A stretch of 64,000 nucleotides of DNA. It comes from Phragmites australis (taxonomy: Eukaryota; Streptophyta; Magnoliopsida; Poales; Poaceae). The stretch lies in NCBI RefSeq assembly GCF_958298935.1, contig NC_084927.1:14970001-15034000 (forward strand). Direction: 5' to 3'. The notes below the pieces were generated by a model. The model worked only from the letters and a program-made list of their open reading frames with translations, was not told where the DNA came from and did not search any database. Below are positions 1 to 12,429 of this stretch, piece after piece (positions within the stretch are counted from its first letter, which is position 1; each line of letters starts with the position of its first letter). The translations under genes and the position numbers were made by a program.

Positions 1-660
1 ATTGCAAGACAGGGTACATGCGTCATCACCAGGAAGGTTACTTATGATGTAAGAAAGCTAGGTTACTTGAGATGCAAGCAATCTAGGAAACTTGAATTGC
101 AAGGAATCTAGGAAGCTTGGGAGGCAATAAAGCTCTTAAGGTCTATAAATACGAGGGGAGGGCTATGAGAGTCTCATTGAACTATCCATTTGAGAGTTGA
201 GTTCTAGGATTTTATAAGAGGAAAAGAGGAATGCTTAGGCTATGGTTTAGGTGAGAGCTATGTATCCAAAATCATTTTGTAATCAGCCGAAAATAGGGCG
301 TTGATCTGTAAGTAATGAATATTGTGTTTCATGTTCATCTCCTTCTAGTTTTCCTCTCTTGGCTCCCTTGTATAATTGCAAATTTTTTTAGTGTTGTTTG
401 TTGGAGAGCTGAATTTTTTCCATCGTGTTGAATTTATTCTTCTTGTGCTAGAGGGATAAGAATCATCTATAAGTTGGTCTTGAACCATCCTTCACCTCTA
501 GATCTATCAACTTGGAGAGTTTCTTATCCCGGTGCCTAGTTCTTTGGTTTTGGGTGTTTCCTCATCGAGTTGCATGTTTTTGTGAGCTTTGACACTTGAA
601 ATGGTTTTCTATGGAACATAGGGTTTAGATCCATCCATTGGAGCTAGGTACCATTGAAAA
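1..660 (+). repeat. Probable LTR fragment
   Basis: No coding frame is visible. The stretch has the look of a retrotransposon long terminal repeat: an AT-rich upstream part with short repeated words (TGCAAG, ATCTAGGAA), a good TATA box (CTATAAATA near 143-151) followed by a purine-rich transcribed stretch, and then T-rich sequence. The matching second LTR is not in the window and the exact ends cannot be set. It could also be an intron or leader of the adjoining CACTA element. Confidence 0.3.
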
Positions 661-684
661 AATCACAAAAAGTTAACTGAGAGT

Positions 685-1410
685 TCAAAGAAGATTGGGA
701 AGCTTTTGTGGCATTGAAGAGCTCTGAGACGTTCCAAACGGAGAGTTCAGCAAAGAAGCAGCTTCGAGCAAAGAACAAGCAGAATCACAGCTTGGGCACA
801 TGCAGGTACGTGGGGAAAAGGGATAAATGGAAGGCAGAGGATGCAAAGTTAGCCAACGAAGGCCACGAGAATCCTTAGTTGCAATTCCTGAGATGATCAC
901 AATCGTATTTGTGTGCGAAGAGTACACTGTCAGATAGTGGAGAAATCACCTTCAAATATAGTGAAACCAAGATAGTCACTCAAAAGGTGAAAGAAATAGC
1001 AACCTACTCCTCCAAAGGTTCATTCACCGTGGTCAGGGAACATGACACGCTCTCCACTGCGCTGAGAAACCCTGAGCACCCAGGTCGCATTCGAGGTGTG
1101 TCCAGTTCCCAGGACTGAAAGTTAGGCTTCCCTGAACACGTCGGGATGTATAAGAAGTGGAAGAGGTCGGTCCCAATAGATGTGGAAGCATCGACCCAGT
1201 CAATCATGGAGATCATTTATCAAGACTTCGTGCAAAGGTTTGTGGCACATGGAGTCGTAATTCCTAGTGCACCAGTGAGTGGTCGCCCCATGGCTGGACA
1301 AAAGAGTAGGCAATCCTCCAGGGAGGTTGAACAACCTATCATCTCTCCATCTGTGGAACCCAATACCATAGACCTTCTCGATGGCCCATGCCATGCTCGC
1401 TGGTCATAAG
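685..1410 (+). pseudogene. CACTA-associated plant transposase domain, broken
   Basis: Conceptual translation gives the conserved core of plant transposase_24 (Ptta/En/Spm) proteins: a basic stretch with KNKQNHSLGT near 765-795, a stop at about 877, then a second block (about 950-1110) reading VREHDTLSTAL and PGRIRGVSS, followed by a lysine-rich helix near 1146-1180. These blocks match the usual order in En/Spm transposases. At least two stop codons (near 877 and 1117) interrupt the frame. In an intact element this protein would bind element ends; here it is a remnant. Confidence 0.7.
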
Positions 1411-1627
1411 ACCTGGAGGCTACTATATTGAGGTTGCAAAGGGCTAGGTGCATCCAAATGTCCAGGTGTTGCATACGGTCCTGATACGTCCTGGCTATGC
1501 CATGGTCTTCATGGATTTTATACATGCCAATGCTGTGGACACAGATTTGTCCGTCCCCCCCAATGATGAGATCAAAAAACTGATTCAAGCTCATCTTAAA
1601 AGGATCCAATGGTAGAGGGGTGACATC

Positions 1628-2179
1628 GTGGTGCACGCTATATCTAGGAGCGATCTGCCTGGACGTTCAAATTCCCTACCCCAACCTCAGCCTCAAGATG
1701 CGCTAGTTGTGTCGCCTTTGCCCACTCCACCATCTACAGTTAAGAAATTTAAGGGCAGCCCAGAGAAGAAGAAGAAGCCTTTGCCCACTCCGCCATCTAC
1801 AAGTAAGCAACCTGAGGGAATCCTAGAGAAGAAGAAGAAGTCCAGGCCAGGGTCCAAGAAGCAGCTGCCGAAGAAATCCAAGTCCTCTGGTAAGGACTCA
1901 ATCGTCGAGAAGCATTGGATATGGGAATCTTGGACTAAGAAAAATCCAAAATTCAAGCTTGGGAAGTCCTTGCTACCGGTAGATCCACTTCGGAGGGCGG
2001 GACAACCTTGTGTTGAGTTGTCTAATTACTACCTGCAAGGTTGTAGAGAGAAGAAGGTTTTCATTGTCTTATATTGCCAAAATCGTCATTTCTTGATTGA
2101 GGACATCTACTTCCTCGTGGGATTCAATGACTTATACAACCTCTTCAATCTCGATGGCCTGGATATGGGGTTATTGTGA
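1628..2179 (+). pseudogene. CACTA accessory ORF preceding the Ulp1 domain
   Basis: This is a 183-codon open frame. Its first half is proline- and lysine-rich with two copies of a PTPPST...EKKKK block (about residues 33-70), likely a disordered nuclear linker. Its second half (about residues 110-183) reads like the region just before the Ulp1 protease in plant CACTA proteins, ending FNDLYNLFNLDGLDMGLL. The stop at 2177 is followed by an intron-like AT-rich gap and then the protease segment, so this was probably an exon of one larger gene. No enzymatic motif is visible. Confidence 0.55.
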
Positions 2180-2269
2180 TGCTTTACATTGTAAGCCCTT
2201 TCAAACTAGACGTTCATTAATTATTACCACTAAATTCTCCAATCTAACTAATTTCTTATCTATAGACAC

Positions 2270-3145
2270 TTGATACAAGAAATGAGGAAGAAGGAGCCCT
2301 TCGAATTCTTTGATTCCCAAATTTGACGATTTTTTTGATGGAACAACAAAGGGAATTCGTTGTGGAATATGTGGCTAGGGCAATGAGCTACTTTTCGAAG
2401 AGGGACTACCTGATGGCCGCCCACAACACGGGTGTCCATTGGATCTTACTGGTCATTGTCCCCAAGTGGAACTTGGTCTGGTACCTCGATTCATCAAGAC
2501 CAGTGGTGGGATCTAATGGCGAATAGGGACAACATGACTATATTTTTCTCAAATAAATCCTTGACTAGTAAGCTCTTCATGACTTAGGTTACATATTAAA
2601 CTTTTCAAACTTACACCAAATGTTGACTATTGGATCTATCTTCACATGTAGGGCTTTTGACATGTATATGCGCTACGATACAAAGTACGATCCGAAGGAG
2701 CCCTGCACACTGACACATAAGACCGTCTTCGCAGTAAGTACAAGCAGACATATTTGCAAATACTCTACTACTAAATTTTTTCCTTTTGAACTGATGGTTT
2801 TTTCCCTCTCCAGTGTCACCAACAACCACTGAGCAACTCCTGCGGATTCTACGTTGCGTGTCACATGCTGCTATTCATGGTAGCAAAGGATATGAAATCT
2901 CCAGATGTAAGATAATTGCATAGTCTTTTCATAACTGCTTTTATTCGTTACAAATATTCGATGATAAAATGATTTTGTTCACGGTAAGTACATACTTTTC
3001 CATAACTACTTTCATTCACCAGGACTTCAGCTTACCAAATGGCAACATCGAGGAGTCTGCACTCTCCAACATTCGAGCATGGATCGTCTCGTTCTTAATG
3101 ACCGAAGTCGTCTCTTCGAAAGGTGAGTTCTATTGTAGGGAGGCA
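2270..3145 (+). pseudogene. Ulp1-like cysteine protease domain of CACTA element
   Basis: This resembles the C-terminal catalytic domain of Ulp1/SENP-type SUMO proteases (peptidase C48), which many plant CACTA and Mutator elements carry. The His block reads NTGVHWILLV (His codon 2437-2439), the Asp block reads WYLDSSRP (Asp codon 2488-2490), and the Cys block reads NSCGFYVA (Cys codon 2841-2843). The order His-Asp-Cys is right for the family, so all three triad residues survive. The blocks lie in different frames, separated by stops or AT-rich intron-like sequence, so no continuous protein can be made without splicing. Confidence 0.7.
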
Positions 3146-3499
3146 GGGCTCTGACTTATGTAATTTGTGGTTGCACTTTCGACTTAAGTAATTTGTAACT
3201 ATCTTGATGTAATTTGTGGTTGCACTTTCGACTTATGTAATTCGAGGTTGCACTTTCGGCTTATGTAATTCAAGCTCTTGATGTGGACTTGCGTCGTTGT
3301 ACGTTTTGAGAACTTGTGATTATATAATTTGTGGTTGCATATCTCGTGACTTGGTCCCTACAATGTAGGTATATATCTTGAAATTAATGGTGATTATGAC
3401 ATGAATGTATTTGGTTGTATCTTATTTGCAGGAGAAGATGGCTGCCAAATCCTGACATTGCTTCAGGATGCAACCATGAAAAAGGAAAATCCCTTCAGG

Positions 3500-4172
3500 G
3501 GATGACAATATTAGTGACAGGTGGTAAATTCACCCGTAACTGATGACCAAATCCCTGTGGCGGATAGCTCTCCAACCCGTCTCTGGAACTCGATCATTAG
3601 AGACGGGTTGAAAAGATACCCGTCACTAATGATTCATAACATCAGTGATAGGTTGTAGCTACTCGTCAATGGTTCTAGATAATTAGTGACGGGTGGTAAA
3701 TACACTCGTCACTAATGACTCAGTCACTAGTGACCGGTTATTGTTATCACCCGTCACTAATGCCGAGTCCCAGAGACGGGTTGGAAATCTACCCATCACT
3801 AATGACTCAGTAACCAATGATGGGTGGTAACAACCCGTCACTGATGACTCGGTTAGTAGTAACGGTTTATAGTTAACACCTGTCACTAATGAACGAGTCT
3901 CAGAGATGGGTTAGAAAGCTACCTGTCACTAGGGATCGTAATTAGTGACTTGTGGTACTTCCGCCCGTCACTAATGATGGTTACAATGATAGGCAATAGG
4001 CCTGCTCAGGTCATAGGAGACGCATTTTAGTGACGGGTCTAAATTATGACTCGTCACTGGTGATTGTCATTATTGATGTTTTATCATTAGTGACGCAATA
4101 AGAGTGATGGGTGCCGTAACCGTCACTAATGACGATTATCACTTGTCACTAATGTGCTGTTCTGACGTAGTG
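3500..4172. repeat. CACTA subterminal repeat array and 3' terminus
   Basis: A short motif of the form AGTGACGGGTGGTAA and its reverse complement (ACCCGTCACTAATG) recurs a dozen or more times in both orientations, with degenerate copies. Such arrays bind CACTA transposase. The array ends with GTAGTG at 4167-4172, the complement of CACTAC. The following three bases are GTT. The matching 5' end would lie outside the window or is lost. Confidence 0.75.
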
Positions 4173-6835
4173 GTTGAAAAATACCATCGGTGTGAGGATG
4201 ACATGTGGGCCCTAGGCCCATATGTTATCATGACAGTCAATGATATTTTTCAATATGGGCACTTTTGTGATGGCATCCATCTAATTTTTCTTGAAACTAT
4301 GTTCTTTTCGGAGATGTCCGGTGTGATATATTCTTGTGTCTCTCGGTTTCTTACTTCCGCCTTTTGATTTAAGTTGCGTTGGGTGAAATATTAAGATAGA
4401 CCATCTAAAAATTTGGTAAGGCTCCTATTCACTTCCCTCTAGTCGTCTTCCTCGGTCCTACACTATCCCTCTACTGTGGGGTCTTGGAGGACATGCAATG
4501 GGTGCACCTCTTCGCTAGCTGCTCCAGTGGTAGCTCCTCGATGGGATTTGCAGTCTTCTTGTTCTTCTTCTTATCTTGCTATTTCCCTAGCCCTTGTTCC
4601 TTGTTGGTTCCTTGGCTGCATTGCTTCTTGGAAATGGTGGTGAACCCATTCTCTGGCTTTAGCCTCAGGATAAATACATCGCACAGCATCATAAGTCCTG
4701 ATGGACCATGCCTCCATTGTGGTGTTTCGTAAGACAAACTATTGCTACATCTCTTCGCCAGCCACTCTTGCTGGAACTACATCACTGCACCCTTCTCGCA
4801 CTTCCCTCCTGTTCTAGCTCCTGTTGCTGTCAAAGTTCTTGGTCTTTGTCTTTCTTGGGGAGGATCAGCTCACTATCTGCCATCCAATGTTTTTGATCGA
4901 TTATGAGTAGAGGTGGCTCAACAAACAATGGGATGATACACAGTTTCTCATCATTGCCGCTCATAACAGAGGCCAGGATCCTTTTCTTTCTTTGGCAGGA
5001 AGATGAAGCTGGCAGTAACTTCATTTTCCCAGCCATTGTAGGCACTGGTTTTGCGAAGACACGATGTGGGTAGGATGTGAGCTAGAAAAATAGTCCTGTA
5101 CATAGACAGAGAGCCACTCTAGGTTACGCTAATCACTTTCCTACAAAGTAAAGAGGACCATGGCATGGAAATTGTTAGTAAGAATGCACCGGCCAAAATA
5201 ACTATCTATAGATAATGGTCATTCCATAACTCGAACTACATAACTTAAAAGTAACTTCAATTTACAAAGTTCTAGTTCCACATTATTGCAATTAAAAAAA
5301 TGATAGGATCAATAAAAAAATGGGTAGAATTTCTAAGGCTCATGAACAAGTGTAAATTACTTAACTAGTGATTATTGCTATCATAAGACTTCTAGACGAA
5401 GAAGAGCTAAAGGACTGAGTAATCATATAGATTTTCTGATGAAATGACTAACATGGACCAAATACTAGAGCCGATATCATTCATTAGTGAGGTTTTTGCA
5501 TTAGAATTTCCCAGGTATGAACTTGAAGATTCAGAAATGGAGAACATTTAGAGACTAAGCACATAAATTTGCCAGAACAAACCTTTTAAACAAAAAAGTT
5601 CTGCATTTACAATTGTGGTTATGCCAAGGAACAGAAACCTCACTCATGAACAGATATACCACGTGATGGCAGAATTTCTAGGGCTTATGAATAGATGTTC
5701 CATGTGATGAATTGCGTAGCTATCCACGGCCTTGGATAGGTGCCTTTGTAGGTGCGACCCCTGTGATCAAAGTCACATCGAAGCGCCATGCCACTTGGGT
5801 GGTCTCTAATGAGAAAGCGTTGAACCTCCCTTTGAATTGCCGAGGCGAACGAATCTAGTAAAAAAAGATCAAAAGGAACCATAGTAAGTGTAAAAAAACC
5901 TGAAAATATTTAGAAACATGTCTTACATGATTGATCAATATCATACAAGTATTAAATGAAGAACAAAACTATGGCCTATTCACACATGAATTTCAAAGTA
6001 ATTTTGCATGATTTGCACATGAACGAGGATACAGTTCCCATGAAACAAGCAGGACCACGGGCGTACAAGATTGAACAATTTAATGAAATTGGGTGGAACA
6101 ATAACAACATAAGTGATAGCTCTGGGGACAGTGTGGGAAACCTAGGGTTTCCATCACCGCCACCGGCGGTCGGCCCTCCACCACCCCCGCTCGAGTGCTG
6201 CCACGCCCACCCACGATCGTGCCCAAGTCTTCACCGTGAGTCCATCCACCCACGTCCAGCATCGTACCCAACGCTGCGTGCGCCCTTCCCGCATCCGCGT
6301 TTGCACTGCTACCATGCGGCCTGGCTTGCGTCTGTCCGTGTGCTCGCATGCTTGAGTGAGCTAAGCAGGAGCACACGTGTGTTGTCATCTATCGCAATCG
6401 CTCGTTAGCCACCCATCCACCTTTCGTCCTCCTGCCCGCCTCAGCTTCTCTGATCTAAAAAAGTGACTCCTCTGCTCAGCACCTGCTGGCTTTTACCTGA
6501 TCTGCTTTGCTTTGGCTCTCTGTGTTGCTACTGTACTACGGATATCTTCGTATCTTGGCTGGGGAGAAGCATCAGCACAGGGGCATTTCTGTCCCGTAGA
6601 GCAGAGCAACAAAAAACAACATCATTCAGCAGGAATAGCATGCTCTGAGGTGCATCAGCGTAGAGCGTACAACAGCAGCAAGTGGAGGGGCCCCTCAGAG
6701 ACCACCAACCACACCAGTGACACCAGGCTCTATGAGAAAGTGGTCCAGACCACAGAGATCTCTAGCTCCAAGCACATGCTAGAGCTCATCTTGCAATGGA
6801 ACAGGATCCCCTCCTCACAAAGGATTGGGATTGCA
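4173..6835. other. No recognised gene; unassigned open frames
   Basis: I see no family-level match here. Two minus-strand frames without recognisable motifs exist at 4830-5045 (71 codons, basic and Ser/Cys-containing) and 5685-5882 (65 codons). The segment 6150-6400 is C-rich and resembles the 5' part of a grass gene (proline/histidine-rich in all frames) but has no clear start or splice structure. Frames at 4484-4896 are T/C-rich. These may be captured gene scraps. Confidence 0.4.
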
Positions 6836-6839
6836 ACCA

Positions 6840-9030
6840 TGGGAAGCAGTTTCAAGCTGAAGTGTTATCTCGTTTTAATTCTTCTGTGCACCACCCACCA
6901 TCCTCCAGCCAGGGATGCTTCTTCTTGCTTTGCGTATTTTCTCCGTCACATCTTTCACTTGACTGAGGAATCGGTGAGTTGGGCCCTTCATTCGATTCTA
7001 GGCGGCTCCCTAGCTGGTTTTCATGTGCAATATGAAAGTGATCATCACTTTCGATTCTTGGTAGCTTCCAAGAATGTCAATTTTCATGTCTATTCTCTTA
7101 AGAGGATCACTACCAAATAGTTTGATGTTTATTCCATCTATGGAGAGATGGTGGTACAAATTGGCAGAGGGAGAAACTCGCTTAGATTGCTGATGAAGAA
7201 AAGCAATGGACCACTATTACTCGCAAGAAATAAGTGAAATGATACTATTCATCCAAGAGAGTGTCTTTTACCCATAAGCTTGTTCAAGAGTCTCCAATTA
7301 GAAAATCTTCTCTAGTGCAAGTTCCCCCTAATAATCAAAATTGGAGAATTTCTTTCTCCTATTAACAATGGCAAACAAAAACTCAAATTCGAGGGTAAAT
7401 TTTCAAATCTGAATTCCTCCATCCAATCAAACAATATCTTTAATAGGTTAAAGCGAGACCTTAACTTTGAGACTAATTCTATGCATGTCACCCCATGTGA
7501 CCAATTAGAGGCTCTCCCACTTGATCAAGGTGCTAATACCTGATGTTTCTTCCCTTCTTTGTTTCAAATGCTTGGGAGTGGGCCACCTTGTAAGGGATTG
7601 TTTAGGGGACGTGGGGTGCAAAAGCTGCTTCAACTACGGACATATTGCTAAAGATTGTCTCAAAACAATGCACAATAGAATGTTTAGGCGGGTTCAAAAG
7701 TGCCATCCGCAAGTATATAAAACTCTCTAGTGCAAGGTCGAGTTCAGGCCCAAACTCCTATGCCTGGCATTCCTATGGGAGGACATGGTGCCAATGATAA
7801 GGTGGTACAAGTTACTAAAACAAGAATCAATCAAACCCCAAGAAGCTTTATTGGGCTAACCATGCCTTCTGATAAGATAATACAAAAATGGATTAAGAAC
7901 ATATCAAACAATGCAACTATCCAGTTCACCTATTCTTGGCCTGAGAAAACAATTTAGCAAAGCCTCCCAATTTAGTTGCAATTGATCTCGAACAAGAAAT
8001 CCTATGATAATACTTTCAACTCTCCACTCACTGGTAATCTGGCAACCAAGGAATTAGTGAAGAAAATTCAGATTTGTAGAAATATTCCAAGCAGTCTACT
8101 TGAATGCAACCCTCTGGCTATTGTGCTATATAGACCCACTATCCCATGAGTGATCAACTCCATCCTGGCTCTAAAACTCACTTTGAAAGAGTAGCAGACA
8201 ACCACACTTTGGAACTACACTCCTTCATAAGCTCAGAAGATGCAGATAACTCTAAGAACCAAGAACCTGAAGGAGAAATACTTTCCAACTAGGAAAGGAT
8301 ACTAGAGCCCTCATGAGTATTCAGAAGGCTGCCTTCCCAAATGGCCAATCCTTTGACACGGTGCCGCCATCCATGCATCTGAATCTTCAGCTCCAGATAA
8401 ACACCTCATCTTCTGGCATGCTACAAGAGATCATAGTCCTTATGCTCAAATGGCAACAAACTCAAAGTAGTAGCGCATATCCCTCTCAGCAACTCACCAA
8501 CAATAATGGGTCAATGCAGCCTACCTTGCTACTGACATATGCCAATGAAAATTTGGCCCTAGAGCACACACAAATAGTCAGTCCGAATGCCATAAGAGAA
8601 TTTCAAACTAGTATCCCTCAATATAATATCAAAACAAAGAGCCACACTCATTCATGGGATATGTACATGAAGCTCAAAGCCAATAGGGTCATTAGGAAAA
8701 CATATGTCAGAAAAAACAAAAAGAGAAAAGAGAATGCAGCCACCATCTTCCAGAACCTGAATAGTGTAGAAGGACATGCTGGATCAAGTGGAGCCAAAAG
8801 CACTCCCTTGGTAGATGACTCTCTTAGAAGAAGTGATAGAATCAAAGCAAAATATCAGGGGCTCAAGAAGAATATCAACACTGGTACCACTCCTAGGAGG
8901 AAGAGGTTAGCTCGCCCAAGGGAAAACTTATGTGTTGCTAATAACTTGCCCTCTGTTCACTTTTCCTTCCTTGGCCCAGTCAATTTTTCTACACTCTCAG
9001 ATCTAGAGATAGACTCAGTTAGACATTGAG
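6840..9030 (+). pseudogene. LINE ORF1 (nucleic-acid-binding protein), broken
   Basis: The early part (about 6925-7120) reads like the conserved N-terminal region of plant L1 ORF1 proteins, with SVSWALHSILGG followed by FHVQYESDHHFRFLVASKN. A cysteine-rich zinc-knuckle segment lies at 7558-7660 (CFKCLGVGHLVRDC then CKSCFNYGHIAKDC), two adjacent CCHC fingers as expected for an RNA-binding ORF1 protein. The later part (8313-9029) is an open 238-codon frame rich in Ser, Thr, Lys and Asn with a basic RxKR segment, plausibly the ORF1 C-terminus. Stops at about 7118, 7728 and 7956 break the frame. Confidence 0.65.
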
Positions 9031-9189
9031 AAATTTCAATATCTGCTATTCAGACAATAGCAATGGAGACTTGCCAACTATTTCCTGAGGAGGTGTCGAT
9101 GGAGCTACTGATGGCCTCAAGGGGGGAGAACCATGAAGGGATGGGGGGTAACAGCTCAGCAATAGAAACAAGATCTTCTAATGAATAGT

Positions 9190-9975
9190 TAGACTAGAAC
9201 ATGGAATATTCTAAACTGAAATATTCGAGGTCTAAATAATGAAGACAAATGCAGGACAGTAAGGGCCAAAGTAGAAGAAAGTTCCTGTGTAGTTTTTTTT
9301 CCTTTAGGAAACCAAAAAGGAAATAATAGGTTGCTCCTTCATGAAGAAACATGCACCAAGAAGATTCAACAAGTTCTCTTATGCACCATCAGTAGGGGCT
9401 TTAGGAGGAATTCTAATGGGCTAGAATGGCTCAGTGTTCAGTGTCCAGGTCATCTACAACTCACACTTTTCCATAACAGTCAACTTCACCTCAAATCATA
9501 ATGCGGAAAACTGGAAACTGACCACAGTCTACGGTCCATGTCAAGGGAATGAAAGGGAGGATTTTATCCAATGGATGAATAGCCTAACCATTGAAGATGA
9601 GGAAAATTGGATGTTCATAGGAGACTTTAACTTTTATAGATCAATTTATAGTAGAAATAGATCAGGAGGAAACCTAAATGATATATTCATCTTCAATGAA
9701 ACAATCAGCAATCTAGGGCTACTTGAAATACCTTTAAAAGGTAGACAGTTCACCTGGAGCAATATGCAGGCAGACCCCTTGCTAGAGCAACTAGATTGGC
9801 GTTTTACCTCAGCTGATTGGATCTCCTCCTACCCTAACACTCTTCTGCTCCCTACGGCCAAACCCACCTCAGGTCACATCCCCTGCATGGTCCAGATTAG
9901 GACTAACATCCCAAAAGCTCAAATTTTTAGATTTGAGAATTTTTGGATTGATCACCCTAGTTCTATGAGGTAGTA
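9190..9975 (+). pseudogene. LINE ORF2 endonuclease domain, broken
   Basis: The N-terminus of the endonuclease reads NIRGLNNEDKCRTVRAKVEES (about 9217-9280), the usual start of plant LINE ORF2. Downstream, the frame at 9434-9973 contains LTTVYGPCQ, then MFIGDFNFYRS (the GDFN motif with a metal-binding Asp/Asn pair), then RQFTWSNMQADPLLEQLDW and finally SGHIPCMV, where an intact copy would have the catalytic Ser-Asp-His. The change to Ser-Gly-His would disable catalysis. The enzyme nicks target DNA to prime reverse transcription. Stop codons near 9229 and 9971 and a frame change near 9300 mark it as dead. Confidence 0.75.
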
Positions 9976-10260
9976 CAATCTGCATGGACAACTGAAGTTA
10001 GAGGAAATAACAGTGCAGTCAGAATATCTGAAAAATTTAAATTGCTAAGGAGAATGCTTAAAAGGTGGAGTAAGTCAATCTCCCAGCTGACAAATCTAAT
10101 CAAGAAATGCAATGAGATCCTACAGATTCTAGATAAGTTGGAAGAGCAAAGACCTCTCTTTGTTCAAGAGAAAAACTTCTGAAACATCTTAAAAGAGCAT
10201 ATCCTAAGGCTGTTGAAATACAAAATTGAATATTGGAGAAAGATGTACACCATCAGATAG

Positions 10261-11860
10261 GTGAAATTTAGAGATGAAGACGCAAAATTCTTTCATGCAG
10301 CTGCTACAGAGAGATACAGAATTAACACCATCACTAGCCTAGAAACAACAGATGGTAGATTGGTCTATGATCACAATGAAAAAACAACAATTATTTGGGA
10401 CACTTACAGAAATAGAATGGGCCATACAGAAAAACCTGAAATACTGTTCAATTTGGAGGACCTGATCTAAAGGCACAACCACCTCTAATGGCTAGCTGAG
10501 CCATTCACAAAGGAAGAGATAGATAAAGTGGTTAAATGATTGCCATCTGACAAATCACCAGGGCTAGATGGCTTCAATGGGAAATTCTTCAAAAAATGTT
10601 GGCACATCATCAAAGAAGACATATATGAGCTTTGCAATGACTCCCACAATGGCACAGTTGATCCGCAGGCAATTAACAACTCTCTGATAACCCTGATCCC
10701 CAAAATTAGCAACCCTGCTACAATAGGTGACTATAGGCCTATCGCCCTTTTAAACTCAATGATCAAACTGCTCACCAAGCTCCTAGCAGATAGACTACAA
10801 TCAGTCATTCTTGGAATTGTTCATAAAAACCAATATGATTTCATAAAGAGCAGGGCTATCCAGGATCGTTTAGCTTGGGCGTATGAATATCTTCACCAGT
10901 TCCACAAATAAAAAAAAAGGAGATAGTAATCCTATAACTAGATTTTGGAAAATCATTTGATATAGTGGAACATCAAGCCATCTTAGACATGCTTTCCAAT
11001 TTGGGATTCACAGAAAAGTGGGTTAGCTGGATTGAATCTATCCTAATCTCAGGTACCTCCTCCATCTTGCGTAATGGGGTCGCGGGGAAAAGTTTCCATT
11101 GCAAAAGGGATGTTAGCAAAGGGGACCCCTATCACCCCTTCTATTCATTGTAGCAGATCTACTTCAATTCACTATCAACAAAGGCAACAAAATGGGGGTA
11201 CTCAGTCTACCTCTACAACACACCCAACAAAGTGACTTCCCCATCATTCAATATGCTGATGATACAATTCTCATCTTAAAAGCTTCACAAAGAGAGTTGT
11301 TTAGTCTAAAAGGGATCCTGTAGTCTTTCTCATAATCCACTAGTCTGAAAATCAACTACTCTAAATCGTTCTTAGTGCCCATCAATGTACCCATAGAAAA
11401 AGTTCAGCACCTAGCAGGAGTGTTTGGGTGCAAAATAGGTACTCTTCCTTTTACCTATCTCGGCTTGCCACTGGGCACTACCAAACCAAGAGTTGAAGAT
11501 CACAACCCTCTCATGGATAGGATAGAAAGAAGGCTTACAACAACTCAAAATTTTTGACCACACATGGAAGATTGACCCTGGTCAATTCAATAATATCCTC
11601 TCTCCCTACATACACAATGTGCACACTTAAGCTGCCAGTGGCAGTCACCAACAACATTAATAGAGCTAGAAAGCACTGTCGATGGAGAGATTCTGATATC
11701 AAGGCAAAAGGAAAACCCCTAGTAGCATGGAAGAGAGTCTACACCCCAAAACAAAAAGGTGGTTTGGGGGTCATCAATTTGACTATTCAAATGAAGCTCT
11801 GCTACTCAAATACCTTCATAAATTCTACAACAAACTGGAAATCCCTTGGCTAAACCTCAT
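10261..11860 (+). pseudogene. LINE ORF2 reverse transcriptase, broken
   Basis: Reverse transcriptase motifs are read across several frames: KSPGLDGFNGKFFKKCW (about 10550-10600), LITLIPKI then DYRPIALLNS (about 10685-10755), a partial LDFGKSFD block (about 10940), KGDP (about 11125), and the active-site YADD (about 11252-11263), followed by the thumb region FTYLGLPLGT (about 11450-11480). Frameshifts near 10910 and 11150 and a stop near 11322 break it. The final block (11554-11853) has the usual LINE sequence with PLVAWKRVYTPKQKGGLGV. No C-terminal zf-RVT cysteine cluster is seen before similarity fades, so the 3' end may be truncated. Confidence 0.8.
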
Positions 11861-12429
11861 CTCGAATACTTGCTATACAAATGGTCAGATACCTCATGTG
11901 GTAATGAACAGAGGGTCATTCTGGTGGAAAGATATTATGACCTTTTGTGACCACTACAAAGGAATAGCTTCATCAACTGTAGAAGATGGTAGCACCATTC
12001 TACTTTGGAACAACATCTAGAATGGCCACTTCTTAAGAGATGAACTACCAAGGCTGTTTTCATCAGCAAAAGATGAGAATATTTCCGTAAGAGACTTTCT
12101 TCTAGACAACACTCCACAAACACATTTCAACATCTCTCTCACACAGGAAGCATATGTAGAACTACAAATACTTTAGAACACAATATGACATGTTCAACAA
12201 AGTTGTAGGCTCACTGATAAATTTTGGTTCAAAGAGGTTGCCAATCTCCAGATGCATAGAATGAATCACACTTTCAAATTGAGCTTCTCCACCTAACTAG
12301 AACCTGTAACTTAAGTTTCAGACCACCACCCCCTCTTTTACTTCAATTGCTCCTTCCTTCTCTTGTATAGTCTCCTCCCTCCCTCTTTTTGGCCTACTGT
12401 ATAATTGGGTAAAGAGGGTGAACATGAAA

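Larger units (their letters stand above)
670..4172 (+). mobile_element. Decayed CACTA (En/Spm) element, 3' part
   Basis: This is the 3' half of a CACTA-superfamily DNA transposon. In order it holds a plant transposase_24-type domain (about 685-1410), an accessory frame (1628-2179), a Ulp1-like cysteine protease in pieces (about 2270-3145), and an array of subterminal repeats ending in GACGTAGTG at 4172, the expected 3' terminus of an element that begins CACTA. The 5' terminus is not found. Stops and frame changes break every coding segment, so it is non-autonomous. Confidence 0.75.
6840..12420 (+). mobile_element. Decayed LINE (L1-type non-LTR retrotransposon)
   Basis: The plus strand carries, in order, an ORF1-like region with a zinc-knuckle segment (7560-7660), an AP-type endonuclease (9190-9975) and a LINE reverse transcriptase (about 10500-11850), the normal plant L1 layout. 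Many stops and frameshifts are present. The 3' end is not sharp: coding similarity fades near 12300 and a pyrimidine-rich tail follows to about 12420. No clear poly(A) tract or target-site duplication was found. Confidence 0.8.
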
